Source of the DNA: Agrilactobacillus yilanensis
GTDB taxonomy: Bacteria > Bacillota > Bacilli > Lactobacillales > Lactobacillaceae
Direction: 5' to 3'
DNA: 64,000 bases
Assembly (NCBI RefSeq): GCF_003946725.1
Contig: NZ_RHOY01000002.1
Coordinates: forward strand, 124,001 to 188,000
A program made the translations under genes and the position numbers. Under the pieces are notes generated by a model that saw only the letters and a program-made list of their open reading frames with translations, made no database searches and was not told the DNA's origin. Positions 7,698-16,750 of the stretch are shown here, one piece after another (position 1 is the first letter of the stretch; every line of letters begins with the position of its first letter).

Positions 7698-8594
7698 GGA
7701 CCGGTGTTTTTTCGGTAATGGAAAATTGATTAAAATAATCGAAAACAGCGCTAAAATAACTCCAATAATTTGAAAACCGCGGAATTGAACACCTAAAAAT
7801 AAAACGGCTAGAATTGTGGCCGTTAATGGTTCAAATAAACCTAACATACTGACAATTGCTGGCTGTAAATAATTTAAACTAGCGACATAACACGCATAAG
7901 CGCCCATTGTTCCAATCAAAACAACACCGATGACTAACAGCAATTCTACCCCCCCAAAGTCTTTTGGCAATTGCCAAACAGGGGCTACAAAATTAGCCAC
8001 AATTCCCCCGATTAATAAGCCCCAACCGACTACAATCAAAGAAGAATGTCGCGCTAACAATGGTCGTGGCAATAAGGTGTAAGCAGCCACACCAATCACT
8101 GAAATTAAGCCCCAGACGAAGGCTTGAACCGGGACATCCAATTGATGGAGATCGCCATTAGTCACGACTAAAAAAACACCAATTAAAGAGATCAAAATCG
8201 CAATGGCTTCATTACGTCTAGGTACTTGCCTTAAAGCCACCGACAAAATTATAACAATCAAGGCCGGGCCTAGTGATTGTAAAATAGTGGCCACCGCCGC
8301 ATTGCCGTAAAAAACAGCTTGTAAAAAAGTGGCCTGGGCGAACAAGACCCCAAAAATACCAAATAATAAGACGCCGAAAGCATCCCGTTTTTGATGCCAA
8401 ATACTAAAAATATTTTCTCGACGACAAAGTAAATAACCTAAAATTAAAAGCCCTGAAAATAACATCCGGGCACTGACTACCCATTGCGGTGACACGGTGA
8501 TCCGTGTAAATAAAATATTGGATAAAGTCCCACCGATCCCAAAACAAATTGCACCGGCAGCTGCTAAAAAAAGCCCCAATCTATGCTTCGACAC
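7692..8594 (-). CDS. EamA/DMT-superfamily permease
   Basis: A 300-residue membrane protein with about ten hydrophobic helices in two related halves, the drug/metabolite transporter architecture. It starts with GTG (MSKHRLGLFLAAAGAICFGI) behind a GGGGGT ribosome site. It sits between the IclR regulator and kduI. Substrate unknown; export or uptake of a sugar acid is possible from context only. Confidence 0.75.
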   Translation of the reverse strand: MSKHRLGLFLAAAGAICFGIGGTLSNILFTRITVSPQWVVSARMLFSGLLILGYLLCRRENIFSIWHQKRDAFGVLLFGIFGVLFAQATFLQAVFYGNAAVATILQSLGPALIVIILSVALRQVPRRNEAIAILISLIGVFLVVTNGDLHQLDVPVQAFVWGLISVIGVAAYTLLPRPLLARHSSLIVVGWGLLIGGIVANFVAPVWQLPKDFGGVELLLVIGVVLIGTMGAYACYVASLNYLQPAIVSMLGLFEPLTATILAVLFLGVQFRGFQIIGVILALFSIILINFPLPKKHRSL

Positions 8595-8616
8595 ACTTTT
8601 ACCCCCAATAACGGCT

Positions 8617-9393
8617 CTAAATTACTGCTAAAATATTTTGTTGCGCAATACGCCCTTTTTCAATAAATAAAGCTAAATTTCCCTCAGCCACACGGTACCG
8701 TGGCGCACTAACGCTAAAAGCACCGTAAATTCGGCCATCTTTATATAAAGGAAAGCCAACACAAAGAACATCTTTTTGATTCTCATTATTCTCAATTGCA
8801 TAACCATTAGCTTTAGCCTGCTGAATATTTTCGCATAACTGCTTTTTATCCGTAATTGTATCTTCAGTCAGCGGCACTAAATCTGTCTTAGTTAAATAAG
8901 CATCAAACTCATTTTCTGGCAAGCAAGACAGCATCGCCTTGCCCATCGCTGAAGAATAAAGATGCATCCCTTTGCCCACCCGGGACACTAAATTAATACT
9001 GTTAGGGCTTTCTAGTTTAGCCAACAAAGTCACCGTACTGTCAGAGGTATCCAAAATCCCTAAGTTTACGGTTTCATTAGTTTCATCCCGTAACTGGGCT
9101 AAGAAAGGTTTGGCCACTAAATTGATATCAAAAGTGGACAAAGTTTTTTGAGCATAACTTAAAAAAGTAGTCCCCAAATAATAACGTTTTTCCTCACCTA
9201 AACACCGAACAAATCCACAAAACTCTAACGTCTTTAAAATTTTAAAAACCGTAGATTTTGTCATTGGTACATTATCGCTGATTTCTTTTAAGTTTGGCGG
9301 TGTTGGTGTGTTTAAAATAAAATCTAAAATAGCCTTCGCTTTTAGTAAGACTGTCCCATATAAAGGCGGGGTCACTTGTTCAGATGCCATCAT
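8617..9393 (-). CDS. kdgR: IclR-family transcriptional regulator, probable pectin-pathway repressor
   Basis: A 258-residue IclR protein: N-terminal winged helix (KAKAILDFILNTPTPPNLKE and PMTKSTVFKILKTLEFCGFV) and a C-terminal GAF-like effector domain (SRVGKGMHLYSSAMGKAMLS). AGGAG precedes the ATG pair at 9393. It heads the unit iclR-permease, with kduI-kdgK following. Its promoter carries a palindrome, ATTTCTTATACAGAAAT, repeated at both kduI promoters, which suggests it controls them and itself. Called kdgR by role; orthology was not tested. Confidence 0.75.
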   Translation of the reverse strand: MMASEQVTPPLYGTVLLKAKAILDFILNTPTPPNLKEISDNVPMTKSTVFKILKTLEFCGFVRCLGEEKRYYLGTTFLSYAQKTLSTFDINLVAKPFLAQLRDETNETVNLGILDTSDSTVTLLAKLESPNSINLVSRVGKGMHLYSSAMGKAMLSCLPENEFDAYLTKTDLVPLTEDTITDKKQLCENIQQAKANGYAIENNENQKDVLCVGFPLYKDGRIYGAFSVSAPRYRVAEGNLALFIEKGRIAQQNILAVI

Positions 9394-9425
9394 GTTGAAA
9401 CTCCTTTTATAGTTACCGTTATAAA

Positions 9426-9442
9426 ATTTCTTATACAGAAAT
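9426..9442. promoter_or_regulatory. Putative IclR/KdgR operator at its own promoter
   Basis: ATTTCTTATACAGAAAT, a 17-bp palindrome with 6-bp arms, lies immediately downstream of the -10 box of the iclR promoter. It is the best copy of the motif shared with kduI copies 1 and 2 and suggests autorepression. Confidence 0.65.
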
Positions 9443-9471
9443 ATTATACGCTTTATTTCGAAGCCTGTCAG
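9443..9471 (-). promoter_or_regulatory. Promoter of the iclR gene
   Basis: Minus-strand CTGACA (9471-9466) and TATAAT (9448-9443) with 17-bp spacing. Confidence 0.65.
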
Positions 9472-9588
9472 CTCGTAATTTCAGACTTTTTACTGATGTG
9501 GCTGGCAAGTCTTTCCGTTAAAATTAATTTATCCTGAGCGCTATCATTTTTGAATCGTAGGATTTAGTTAAAGACGAGGTGAACAATT

Positions 9589-9852
9589 ATGTCTGAATTG
9601 GCTTTTGCAGCCATCGAAAATTCAACCCATTCTTTCAGCGGTGCTGCAGGAATTGGGGCACTGGTGGCCATTGTAATTATTGTCATTTTAGTCATCAAAC
9701 TGCTAGGCTTAATTTTACGGCATCCCTTTATCAGTATCGCCCTTTTTGCCCTTGGTGGTTTTGCTGTTTTTAAATTTGCTTTAGCCGGTATTATCGGCAT
9801 TGGCTTATTAGCGGCTGTCGGTGTTGGTTCGTTGTGGTTAAATAACGGCTAA
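9589..9852 (+). CDS. Small hydrophobic membrane protein, function unknown
   Basis: An 87-residue protein with two to three hydrophobic stretches rich in Ile, Gly and Ala (GALVAIVIIVILVIKLLGLI, then IALFALGGFAVF and IIGIGLLAAVGVGSLWL). GAGGTGAAC lies before the ATG. It stands alone on the plus strand between two minus-strand pectin units and is followed by a terminator. I do not recognise a family. Confidence 0.65.
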   Translation: MSELAFAAIENSTHSFSGAAGIGALVAIVIIVILVIKLLGLILRHPFISIALFALGGFAVFKFALAGIIGIGLLAAVGVGSLWLNNG

Positions 9853-9886
9853 CATTTCTCAAAAAAATATATTAATCCATGTGATC

Positions 9887-9922
9887 AAAAAGAGGTTGGT
9901 CGAAATTGCGCCAACCTCTTTT
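9887..9922. terminator. Bidirectional terminator between the small membrane gene and GH28
   Basis: AAAAGAGGTTGG (9887-9898 region) and CCAACCTCTTTT (9911-9922) with A and T runs on the two sides; serves converging genes on both strands. Confidence 0.85.
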
Positions 9923-9934
9923 AATTACCCCAAA

Positions 9935-11236
9935 TTACCGATTATCATACGCATCGTTTGCTAAAGTGTTGTCATGTTGGACAGACACGGTCACATCTTT
10001 AAATTGCAAGTCGTTAACCGCCACAATATTACCAAATTCTTTAGCCGCTAGCTTCACATTAGAAAAACGAATCTGCTCCATTGGCTTTTCCGGTAACGCT
10101 TTTAGATCAAAAGCTCGAGCAGGCAGCGGATAGTCTGCAGCTAATTGGGCGGTTACATTTTGTACCGTTATATTCTGTACTTTCGTAAAGCGCTGTGCTT
10201 CCGGAATTTGTGCAGCAACAGCTTGCCAAAAAGCCGGTTTATCTGCTAAATCCACCATCGTTTTGTGATTATATTGATTATGCCAAGTCATTAACCAAGA
10301 AAATGGGAATTGAACGTTGGTCATCTGTAAATCCGAAACTCGAATATTTTCAATAACACCACCCCGATCAACGGCGGATTTCATTCTAAAACCACAGCCA
10401 CTATTTTCGAAAGTCATATCGTGGATAGTGATATCGTGGATATTGCCGCTGACTTCACTGCCAATGGTCACGCCATAACCCGACTTAATTTGACAATGAT
10501 CAATTTCTACATCACTCGTGGCAATGCCCACCCGATAACCATCACCATCCCGGCCAGATTTTAAGGCAATACAATCATCCCCGCAAGCCAGCTGACAATG
10601 ATGAATATGCACATGATTGGAAGAATCCACATCAATCCCATCCGTACTGGGACCGTTATTTTCACGAATAATAATATCTTTCACTTCAACGTCTGTAGCA
10701 TAAGTCAGCTGTAAATTCCAAAAGCCTGCGCGCTGTAAGGTAATGTCTTTAATGATAATGGCTTCTGACTTAAAGACTAAAATCGACCGCGGCCGCTTAA
10801 TCGCATAATCCGCAATCCACCGTAAATCATGGGTGTCATACCATTGTCGCTGACCACCGTGGCCATCTGCGCCCCAATACAGCTGCCACCAGTGCGGGCC
10901 TTGCCCATCAATAATGCCCTGACCTTTAATGGTAACATTGTCCACTTCTAATAAATTCAAAATTGCAGCTGGCCAGCACATCTCTACACCGGCTACTCGA
11001 GAAAAAATTTCTGGAAAATCGGCAATATCAGTACTGCCTAAAAGCTTTGCGCCTTTTTGAAAAGACAAGGTGACATGCCGTTTGATAAATAAAGCCCCTA
11101 CCAAATAAGTCTTTGCTGGTAAGAAAACTTCACCACTGACTAATGCGGCTGCATCAATTGCTTGCTGAATAGCTGTTGTATCTAACGTCTGACCATCCCC
11201 AAGCGCCCCATAATCTAAGACATTAAAAATCTGCAT
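9935..11236 (-). CDS. GH28 polygalacturonase-like glycosidase, cytoplasmic
   Basis: A 433-residue right-handed beta-helix protein starting FNVLDYGALGDGQTLDTTAI. GH28 catalytic motifs are visible: STDGIDVDSS (first Asp), CGDDCIALKSG (Asp pair) and FRMKSAVDRGG (Arg/Lys motif). The usual Gly-His-Gly is Gly-Tyr-Gly (SGYGVTIGSE), as seen in some exo-acting members. No signal peptide is present, so it should act on imported oligogalacturonides or rhamnogalacturonides. It is the last gene of the kduI-2 unit and starts after AAAGGGGGG. Confidence 0.85.
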   Translation of the reverse strand: MQIFNVLDYGALGDGQTLDTTAIQQAIDAAALVSGEVFLPAKTYLVGALFIKRHVTLSFQKGAKLLGSTDIADFPEIFSRVAGVEMCWPAAILNLLEVDNVTIKGQGIIDGQGPHWWQLYWGADGHGGQRQWYDTHDLRWIADYAIKRPRSILVFKSEAIIIKDITLQRAGFWNLQLTYATDVEVKDIIIRENNGPSTDGIDVDSSNHVHIHHCQLACGDDCIALKSGRDGDGYRVGIATSDVEIDHCQIKSGYGVTIGSEVSGNIHDITIHDMTFENSGCGFRMKSAVDRGGVIENIRVSDLQMTNVQFPFSWLMTWHNQYNHKTMVDLADKPAFWQAVAAQIPEAQRFTKVQNITVQNVTAQLAADYPLPARAFDLKALPEKPMEQIRFSNVKLAAKEFGNIVAVNDLQFKDVTVSVQHDNTLANDAYDNR

Positions 11237-11257
11237 GCGTCACACCCCCCTTTTTTG

Positions 11258-12094
11258 TTAAACTGTCGCTGCCATTAAACTAGCTCGACTTAACGACCGT
11301 AAGAAATGCGGCTGTGGTGTTTCATCTAAGATTACAAACGCATTAGGCTGATTTTCTTGGATAACCTTTAACGCAGCTGATAAATCCGCGATACCCTCGC
11401 CGACAGGAACGACCTTAGCCCGGCCGCCTTCAATAACATAGTCTTTAACATGGAAGGCATAAATTTTATCACCAAATAAATCAAGCGCCTGTTGTATCAC
11501 TGTATTTATTTTTTGCTGGTCATTGGTTACTAGGTTGCCAGCATCTAAAATAACTTGTAAATTAGGGGATGCCACTTGTTTTAAAACATCGGCCATCACT
11601 TCAAGACTATGAATCGGATGGTTCACCCCAGGTTCAATCCCTAATAAATTACCAGTTTTTTCAGCGGCTGTGGCTAAAGTTTTAATTTGCTGAATCGTTA
11701 GCGCAACTACATCCTGCGCATAATTTGCGGCTGTTAAATTAAAATCCGGATCAACACTGCCAGTTTCCGTCCCTACTAAATTACCCCCGAAATAACGTGC
11801 CGTAGCTAAGTATTGCTCAAATTGGGCCATGGCGGTTTGCCGTTGGTTAAGGTCGGGATGAATCATATTAATATAGCAGCCTAAAACAGCAATTTGAATG
11901 TCATATTGATTAAATGTCTGTTTCACCTGATTCGCCAAGCCAAAATTGATCTTTAACCCATGATCGGTTGTTTGTGGCAAAGATGCTCGCGGTGCAAACT
12001 GCACATAATCAAAATTTAAGGCCTTTAAACGTTTCGCCAAACTTGTGATATCATCAAAAATTGCAATATCGTGTGCTCTTAATCCTAATTTCAT
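11258..12094 (-). CDS. TIM-barrel sugar phosphate isomerase/epimerase-like protein
   Basis: A 278-residue xylose-isomerase-like TIM barrel (AP endonuclease 2 superfamily). Motifs are LGIEPGVNHPIHS, VILDAGNLV, FHVKDYV and a final VILDETPQPH, which supply the usual Glu, Asp and His metal ligands. It lies between the GPH transporter and GH28 genes and probably rearranges a sugar or uronate from pectin. The exact substrate cannot be read from sequence. Start ATG after AAAGGACG. Confidence 0.7.
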   Translation of the reverse strand: MKLGLRAHDIAIFDDITSLAKRLKALNFDYVQFAPRASLPQTTDHGLKINFGLANQVKQTFNQYDIQIAVLGCYINMIHPDLNQRQTAMAQFEQYLATARYFGGNLVGTETGSVDPDFNLTAANYAQDVVALTIQQIKTLATAAEKTGNLLGIEPGVNHPIHSLEVMADVLKQVASPNLQVILDAGNLVTNDQQKINTVIQQALDLFGDKIYAFHVKDYVIEGGRAKVVPVGEGIADLSAALKVIQENQPNAFVILDETPQPHFLRSLSRASLMAATV

Positions 12095-12116
12095 TTTTAT
12101 TTACGTCCTTTTCTAA

Positions 12117-12151
12117 AAAACGATGCCACTCAATTTGAGCAGCATCGTTTT
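12117..12151 (-). terminator. Strong hairpin with T run inside the pectin unit
   Basis: AAAACGATGC (12117-12126) pairs with GCATCGTTTT (12142-12151), with a second inner pairing CTCAA/TTGAG. On the minus strand a TTTTTT run follows. It lies after the transporter gene and only 23 bases before the TIM-barrel gene, leaving no room for another promoter, so it should reduce rather than block downstream expression. Confidence 0.75.
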
Positions 12152-12194
12152 AAAATTTTGAATTAAAGTACGAACCGCCTTTTAGCAGTCTATT

Positions 12195-13646
12195 TTATTG
12201 TTTGTTGATTTTAGCTAATTCAGCATCAACATGATCAATCTTTTTCTTAGTTAATGGGTACCAGAAAGCTAAAATCAATGTTGCAATTGCTAAGCAGGCA
12301 AACGGAATTAAATTGGCTAAGCCATAAATCCGATTTTCAACTGCTAAACTTTGTACAGCACCACCTGTTGAAGAAGAGCGGTAACCAATGATTTGTAACA
12401 TGAAACCACCAATCCCACCGGCTAATGCTTGTCCTACTTTCCGAGCAAAGGAGTTTACACCGTAAACAGTCCCATCTTCACGAAAACCGGTCAAATATTG
12501 ATGGTAGTCAATAACGTCGGTAATAAAGGCCCAAACCATTAAGTTAAATAAGCCAGCACCTAAAGTTGCGATGAACAAGAGTACTAAGTAAACCCAAGGA
12601 TTGCGGATGTGCAAGAAATACATAATTAAATACAATACTGAAGAAATTGATAAGGCAACAATACTTGCTTCACGTTTCCCGAATTTCTTAATTAACATTG
12701 TGGCAAATGGTGCTAAGACAACAACGGTCCCATAAGTGAATAATAACGCAATAGACATCGCTTGTTTATTATGGAAATAGTCATTAAACAAATAAGTGGT
12801 CGTTGTGCCTGAAAGAATTTGGTTGATGACAACAAACAAATCGGCAACAACTAAAGACATTAACGCTCTGTTTGTGAACAAACCTTTCACTAAATCTTTA
12901 GCACTAACTTTTTCTGTTTTTTCAACTTGAACCCGTTCTGTTGTCAAATGATAAGTGACATTATAAGCGACAAAAGCGATCCCAGCACAAGCAATGGCGA
13001 TGAAGAAGAAACGCATGCCTGAAACAACTTGGCGACCATTAGCAGCTGTTGTGTACATTAGAATAGGGATCAAGAAACCAGTTGTCGCACCACCAATGGC
13101 AGAACCAACACTTCTAAAAGTAGAAAGGGAAGCCCGGTCATCCGGATTAGAACTAATTGCTGAAGCCATAGAACCATAAGGGATATTGATTGTAGATAGG
13201 AAAATCCCATAAATAAGATAAGTGACGAAGATATAAGCAACCTTACCAGCCATTGGGAAAGAATTAACGAATGGTAAGAATAAAATAATGGCAATTAGGC
13301 AAAATGGGTATTTCATTCTTCTGATCCAAGGCCGGAAACGACCTGCATCCGTTAATTTAGCCACATCAGCCAAACGACCAACGGTTACATCCGCGAAGGC
13401 ATCAATAATCCGAGCCGTCAAGAATAAAATCCCAACAACACCACCGGCAATCCCTAAAACGTTTGTATAATAAATCATCAAAAAACTATTTACTAATCCT
13501 AAAATAAAACAGTTCCCTAAATCACCAAACATATAGCCGATTTTATCACGAATACCAAAAGGTTTAAAATCTGTCTTAACAACTTCTAGCCCTGCATCTT
13601 GTCTTGCGGCGCCAGCTGTATTGCTATTTGTTGCTTCTGCTTTCAT
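12195..13646 (-). CDS. GPH-family sugar:cation symporter (oligouronide uptake)
   Basis: A 483-residue, 12-helix major facilitator of the glycoside-pentoside-hexuronide group. It begins PFGIRDKIGYMFGDLGNCFI, and the family hallmark MFGDLGN region and later FREDGTVYGVNSFARKVGQA are clear. The ATG at 13646 follows AAGGGAG at a normal distance; a TTG at 13670 has no ribosome site. In the pectin unit it most likely imports unsaturated di- or oligogalacturonides. A cre site lies upstream. Confidence 0.85.
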   Translation of the reverse strand: MKAEATNSNTAGAARQDAGLEVVKTDFKPFGIRDKIGYMFGDLGNCFILGLVNSFLMIYYTNVLGIAGGVVGILFLTARIIDAFADVTVGRLADVAKLTDAGRFRPWIRRMKYPFCLIAIILFLPFVNSFPMAGKVAYIFVTYLIYGIFLSTINIPYGSMASAISSNPDDRASLSTFRSVGSAIGGATTGFLIPILMYTTAANGRQVVSGMRFFFIAIACAGIAFVAYNVTYHLTTERVQVEKTEKVSAKDLVKGLFTNRALMSLVVADLFVVINQILSGTTTTYLFNDYFHNKQAMSIALLFTYGTVVVLAPFATMLIKKFGKREASIVALSISSVLYLIMYFLHIRNPWVYLVLLFIATLGAGLFNLMVWAFITDVIDYHQYLTGFREDGTVYGVNSFARKVGQALAGGIGGFMLQIIGYRSSSTGGAVQSLAVENRIYGLANLIPFACLAIATLILAFWYPLTKKKIDHVDAELAKINKQ

Positions 13647-13702
13647 AATTTGCACTCCCTTAAACTGCAAAAATTAATTATAAAATAGCTCGTTACTTGA
13701 AT

Positions 13703-13716
13703 ATTAAGCGCTTTCA
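13703..13716 (-). promoter_or_regulatory. cre-like site upstream of the GPH transporter
   Basis: Minus-strand TGAAAGCGCTTAAT matches the CcpA consensus TGWAANCGNTNWCA at all but the last two places. It lies between the GH105 stop and the transporter start. Confidence 0.55.
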
Positions 13717-13817
13717 TTTTTGGAACAATAACCGCCCGAATTTAAACCCATTTTGACTTAAAAGTATCGCTCAAACCAAAAGTCACTGGCGTTACGGTCG
13801 ATTATGCTATTGTCGGC

Positions 13818-14918
13818 TTAGTAAAATTCTGTTAAATACTCCGTCAATGCTAACGTTGCCATTGATTGACCATAAGGCATGACTGAAGTTTTAATTTGAT
13901 TATAGAAAGCTTTAGTTTCCCCCATTGGTGTTCCGGCAGAAACATGGGCTAAGGCGCCTTCGTTATCGATGTTATTCAATAAGGCATGGACACCTTTCAT
14001 AGCGACCTCACGATAGCTGTCATCGATGTAATGTTCATGAATCGCCTTTAAGATACCGTAAGTAAAGCCCGCTGTAGCAGAACCTTCTAAGTAGGTTTCT
14101 TTGTCATCCACTAATGTATGCCACAAACCACTTTCATCTTGATATTTCTTCAAAGCATCAATTTGATATTGTAAATTCATGATCATGAAGTTGCGAATCG
14201 CATCGTCTTCATCAAGATCTAATAAAGATAATATCTCTGGAAAGGCAATTGTAATCCAAGAATTACCACGGCCCCAAAAAGCACCGGCGAAATTATTCCG
14301 ATCTTTAAAAGTCCAGCCATGATACCAAAGTCCGGTCTTTTTATCTTGTAAGAACTGGATATGCAAGAGCACTTGCTTTTTAGCCTCTTCAACGTATTCA
14401 GGTTTGTTTAACAGTTTGCCTAACTTAACTAAGGTTAAGACACTCATCATCAACGTATCGGCCCACATCTCATCTGGATTCAAATCACCAAAAGTAACAT
14501 GCTGGAAGCCACCTTTTTCAGTTCTTGGCAGGCGATAATACAGCCAGTCAGCCCATCTTTGTAGATGCGGTAGATAAGCTTTGTTGCCAGTTTCTTCATA
14601 GAGATATGCTAGCGTTAACATTTGAACCATTGTGTTAATATTTTTTTCTACTGGTTTTTCATTAAAGCGATCGTCAAACCATTTGATCATACGATCTAAG
14701 ACAGCTTGATCTCGAGTTAATTGGTAATACTTCATCATCCCATAAAGGCCAACGCCTGAAGTCCATTCCCAATAGTCGAAACTCTTATTATCAATAATTG
14801 AACCATCGGCAACTTTAATTGAAAATTCACCGGTTGGGTCACTTAAATGTGTTAAATTATGAATCAATAAATCAACAGTGCTTGTCAATGACGTCTTTGT
14901 GATGTCTTGATCTGCCAT
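13818..14918 (-). CDS. GH88/GH105 unsaturated glycuronyl hydrolase
   Basis: A 366-residue alpha6/alpha6-barrel hydrolase of the YteR/YesR type. It carries FDYWEWTSGVGLYGMMKYYQ, DEMWADTLMMSVLTLVKLG with the likely catalytic Asp, and GAFWGRGNSWITIAFPEIL. It removes the unsaturated galacturonate end from lyase products by hydrating the double bond, feeding KduI. No signal peptide. ATG at 14918 follows GGAGTG; a GTG at 14927 overlaps that site. Confidence 0.85.
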   Translation of the reverse strand: MADQDITKTSLTSTVDLLIHNLTHLSDPTGEFSIKVADGSIIDNKSFDYWEWTSGVGLYGMMKYYQLTRDQAVLDRMIKWFDDRFNEKPVEKNINTMVQMLTLAYLYEETGNKAYLPHLQRWADWLYYRLPRTEKGGFQHVTFGDLNPDEMWADTLMMSVLTLVKLGKLLNKPEYVEEAKKQVLLHIQFLQDKKTGLWYHGWTFKDRNNFAGAFWGRGNSWITIAFPEILSLLDLDEDDAIRNFMIMNLQYQIDALKKYQDESGLWHTLVDDKETYLEGSATAGFTYGILKAIHEHYIDDSYREVAMKGVHALLNNIDNEGALAHVSAGTPMGETKAFYNQIKTSVMPYGQSMATLALTEYLTEFY

Positions 14919-15040
14919 CTTTATCACTCCTATAAAATAAAAATATTATTGGTTATTAATTTCACAATGTGTTTCAAAAAATAATGCGAAAGTTCCAAAG
15001 TACCCTTACGCATCATTTAGTTCAAACCTGCTTTTTTGAC

Positions 15041-15856
15041 CTATCTTACTAAATAACCACCATCAACGGCTAAGATATGTCCGGTAACATAATCAGACGC
15101 TTTGCTGGCTAGGAAGACAGCAACACCCATTAATTCATGAGGTTCTGCCCAATGCCCAGCAGGAATCCGATCTAAAATTTCTTTATTCCGAGCTTTGTCG
15201 GCACGAATTGGTGCTGTATTTGCTGTTTTAATATAGCCCGGTGCAATCGCATTAACTTGAACATTATAAGCACCAAGTTCACTTGCAAAAGATTTAGTTA
15301 ATCCAGCAACCCCGTGTTTAGAAGCGGTGTAAGATGGAATAAACTTGCCGCCTTGGAATGAAAGCATGGAGCCAATATTGATAATCTTGCCAGATTTTTG
15401 AGCGGCAAAGACTTTTGCAGCAGCCATGGACATGTGATAAACCGCATTTAAGTTAATATTAATAACGGCATCCCAGTCAGAGTCTTTAGATTCTAATAGT
15501 GGGTTCCGACGAATCATTCCGGCATTATTGATCAAAATATCAATGTGGCCAAATGTTTTAACGGCTTGTTCAACAACCGTTTCAGCGACACCTGGTTTGG
15601 TCAAATCAACATCTACGAATTCTACCTTGCGACCGCGTTTTTCGATTAATTTTCTTGTTTCGTCCCATTCAGCTTTGCCAAATGTTGGGATAAAAATGTC
15701 TGCGCCAGCCTCAGCTAAAGCCACTGCATAGCCTTGCCCTAAACCAGTATTCCCACCAGTAATGATGGCAACTTTGCCGGTTAAATCAAAGAAGTTCATT
15801 TTGAATTTATCTAAAGCTGCTTCATTTTGCTTAATTTCTTCGGGTGATTGTGCCAT
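15041..15856 (-). CDS. kduD: 2-dehydro-3-deoxy-D-gluconate 5-dehydrogenase (SDR family)
   Basis: A short-chain dehydrogenase of 271 residues: TGGNTGLGQGYAVALAEAGA cofactor loop, NNAGMIRR, catalytic Ser in GSMLSFQGG and YTASKHG with Tyr and Lys. KduD reduces 2,5-diketo-3-deoxygluconate to KDG, which KdgK then phosphorylates. It lies 23 bases after kduI copy 2. ATG at 15856 is chosen over TTG 15862 because of its spacing to TAGGAG. Confidence 0.9.
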   Translation of the reverse strand: MAQSPEEIKQNEAALDKFKMNFFDLTGKVAIITGGNTGLGQGYAVALAEAGADIFIPTFGKAEWDETRKLIEKRGRKVEFVDVDLTKPGVAETVVEQAVKTFGHIDILINNAGMIRRNPLLESKDSDWDAVININLNAVYHMSMAAAKVFAAQKSGKIINIGSMLSFQGGKFIPSYTASKHGVAGLTKSFASELGAYNVQVNAIAPGYIKTANTAPIRADKARNKEILDRIPAGHWAEPHELMGVAVFLASKASDYVTGHILAVDGGYLVR

Positions 15857-15879
15857 TTTCAAAACTCCTAACTAATTTA

Positions 15880-16725
15880 TTATTTCAAATCGTGCATATC
15901 TACTTGATCCATATCATCATAAGTTTGGTTTTCACCGCACATTGCCCAGATAAAGGCATAATTTGTTGTCCCTACACCGCAGTGGATTGACCAGCTTGGA
16001 TTAACAACGGCTTGTTCTGGTTCTAAGAAAATATGTTTAGAGGCATTCGGTTCCCCTAAGAAATGTACAACCCGTGTATCGGGATCACTGAATTCAAAGT
16101 ACATATACGTTTCCATCCGCCGAGCATGGGTATGCGCCGGCATGGTGTTCCAAGAAGAACCTGGTTCCAAAACAGTGTAGCCCATTTGTAATTGACAAGT
16201 ATCCATTTGGGAAGCGTCAATATATTTATAAATGGTCCGTTTGTTCATATGGGCTTGATCGCCCATTGGTTTAGCCAAAGCGTTGGCAAATGGCAATTTC
16301 TTGTTAGGGTAAGTTTTATGTGCCGGTGTGGAAACCACATAGAATTTAGCCGGATTTTTAGGATCATCTGATTCAAAGGTTACTGATTTAGTGCCCATGC
16401 CGATGTAATAACCATCATGGGTTACAATCGTGTCTTTTTGGCCATCAATCGTAATACTACCGTTGCCGCCGATATTGATGAAGCCCAATTCCCGACGTTG
16501 TAAGAAGTAGTCGACCCCTAGTGCTTTATCTAATTTGATCTCCAAGGCTTCAGTCGTTGGTGTCACACCACCGAAGATCATCCGATCATTATACGTATAG
16601 GTTAATAAAATATCCCCAGGATTGAAGAGTTTTGCCATTAAGAATTCATCCCGCAAGTCCTCTGTACTATAGTGTTCAATGTCTTTAGGACTATGGGCAT
16701 ACCGGGTAACCATATTAAAACTCAT
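15880..16725 (-). CDS. kduI: 5-dehydro-4-deoxy-D-glucuronate isomerase, copy 2
   Basis: A 281-residue KduI, one residue different from copy 1 at 6766-7611 (Asn at position 4). It leads the unit kduI-kduD-GH105-transporter-TIM barrel-GH28. At DNA level most of the gene is nearly identical to copy 1, but the first roughly 170 coding bases differ at many silent positions, as if the rest had been evened out by gene conversion. Its promoter carries both a cre-like site and tandem operator palindromes. Start ATG after TTGGAGG. Confidence 0.92.
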   Translation of the reverse strand: MSFNMVTRYAHSPKDIEHYSTEDLRDEFLMAKLFNPGDILLTYTYNDRMIFGGVTPTTEALEIKLDKALGVDYFLQRRELGFINIGGNGSITIDGQKDTIVTHDGYYIGMGTKSVTFESDDPKNPAKFYVVSTPAHKTYPNKKLPFANALAKPMGDQAHMNKRTIYKYIDASQMDTCQLQMGYTVLEPGSSWNTMPAHTHARRMETYMYFEFSDPDTRVVHFLGEPNASKHIFLEPEQAVVNPSWSIHCGVGTTNYAFIWAMCGENQTYDDMDQVDMHDLK

Positions 16726-16750
16726 GATAGAACCTCCAATTAATATTTAT

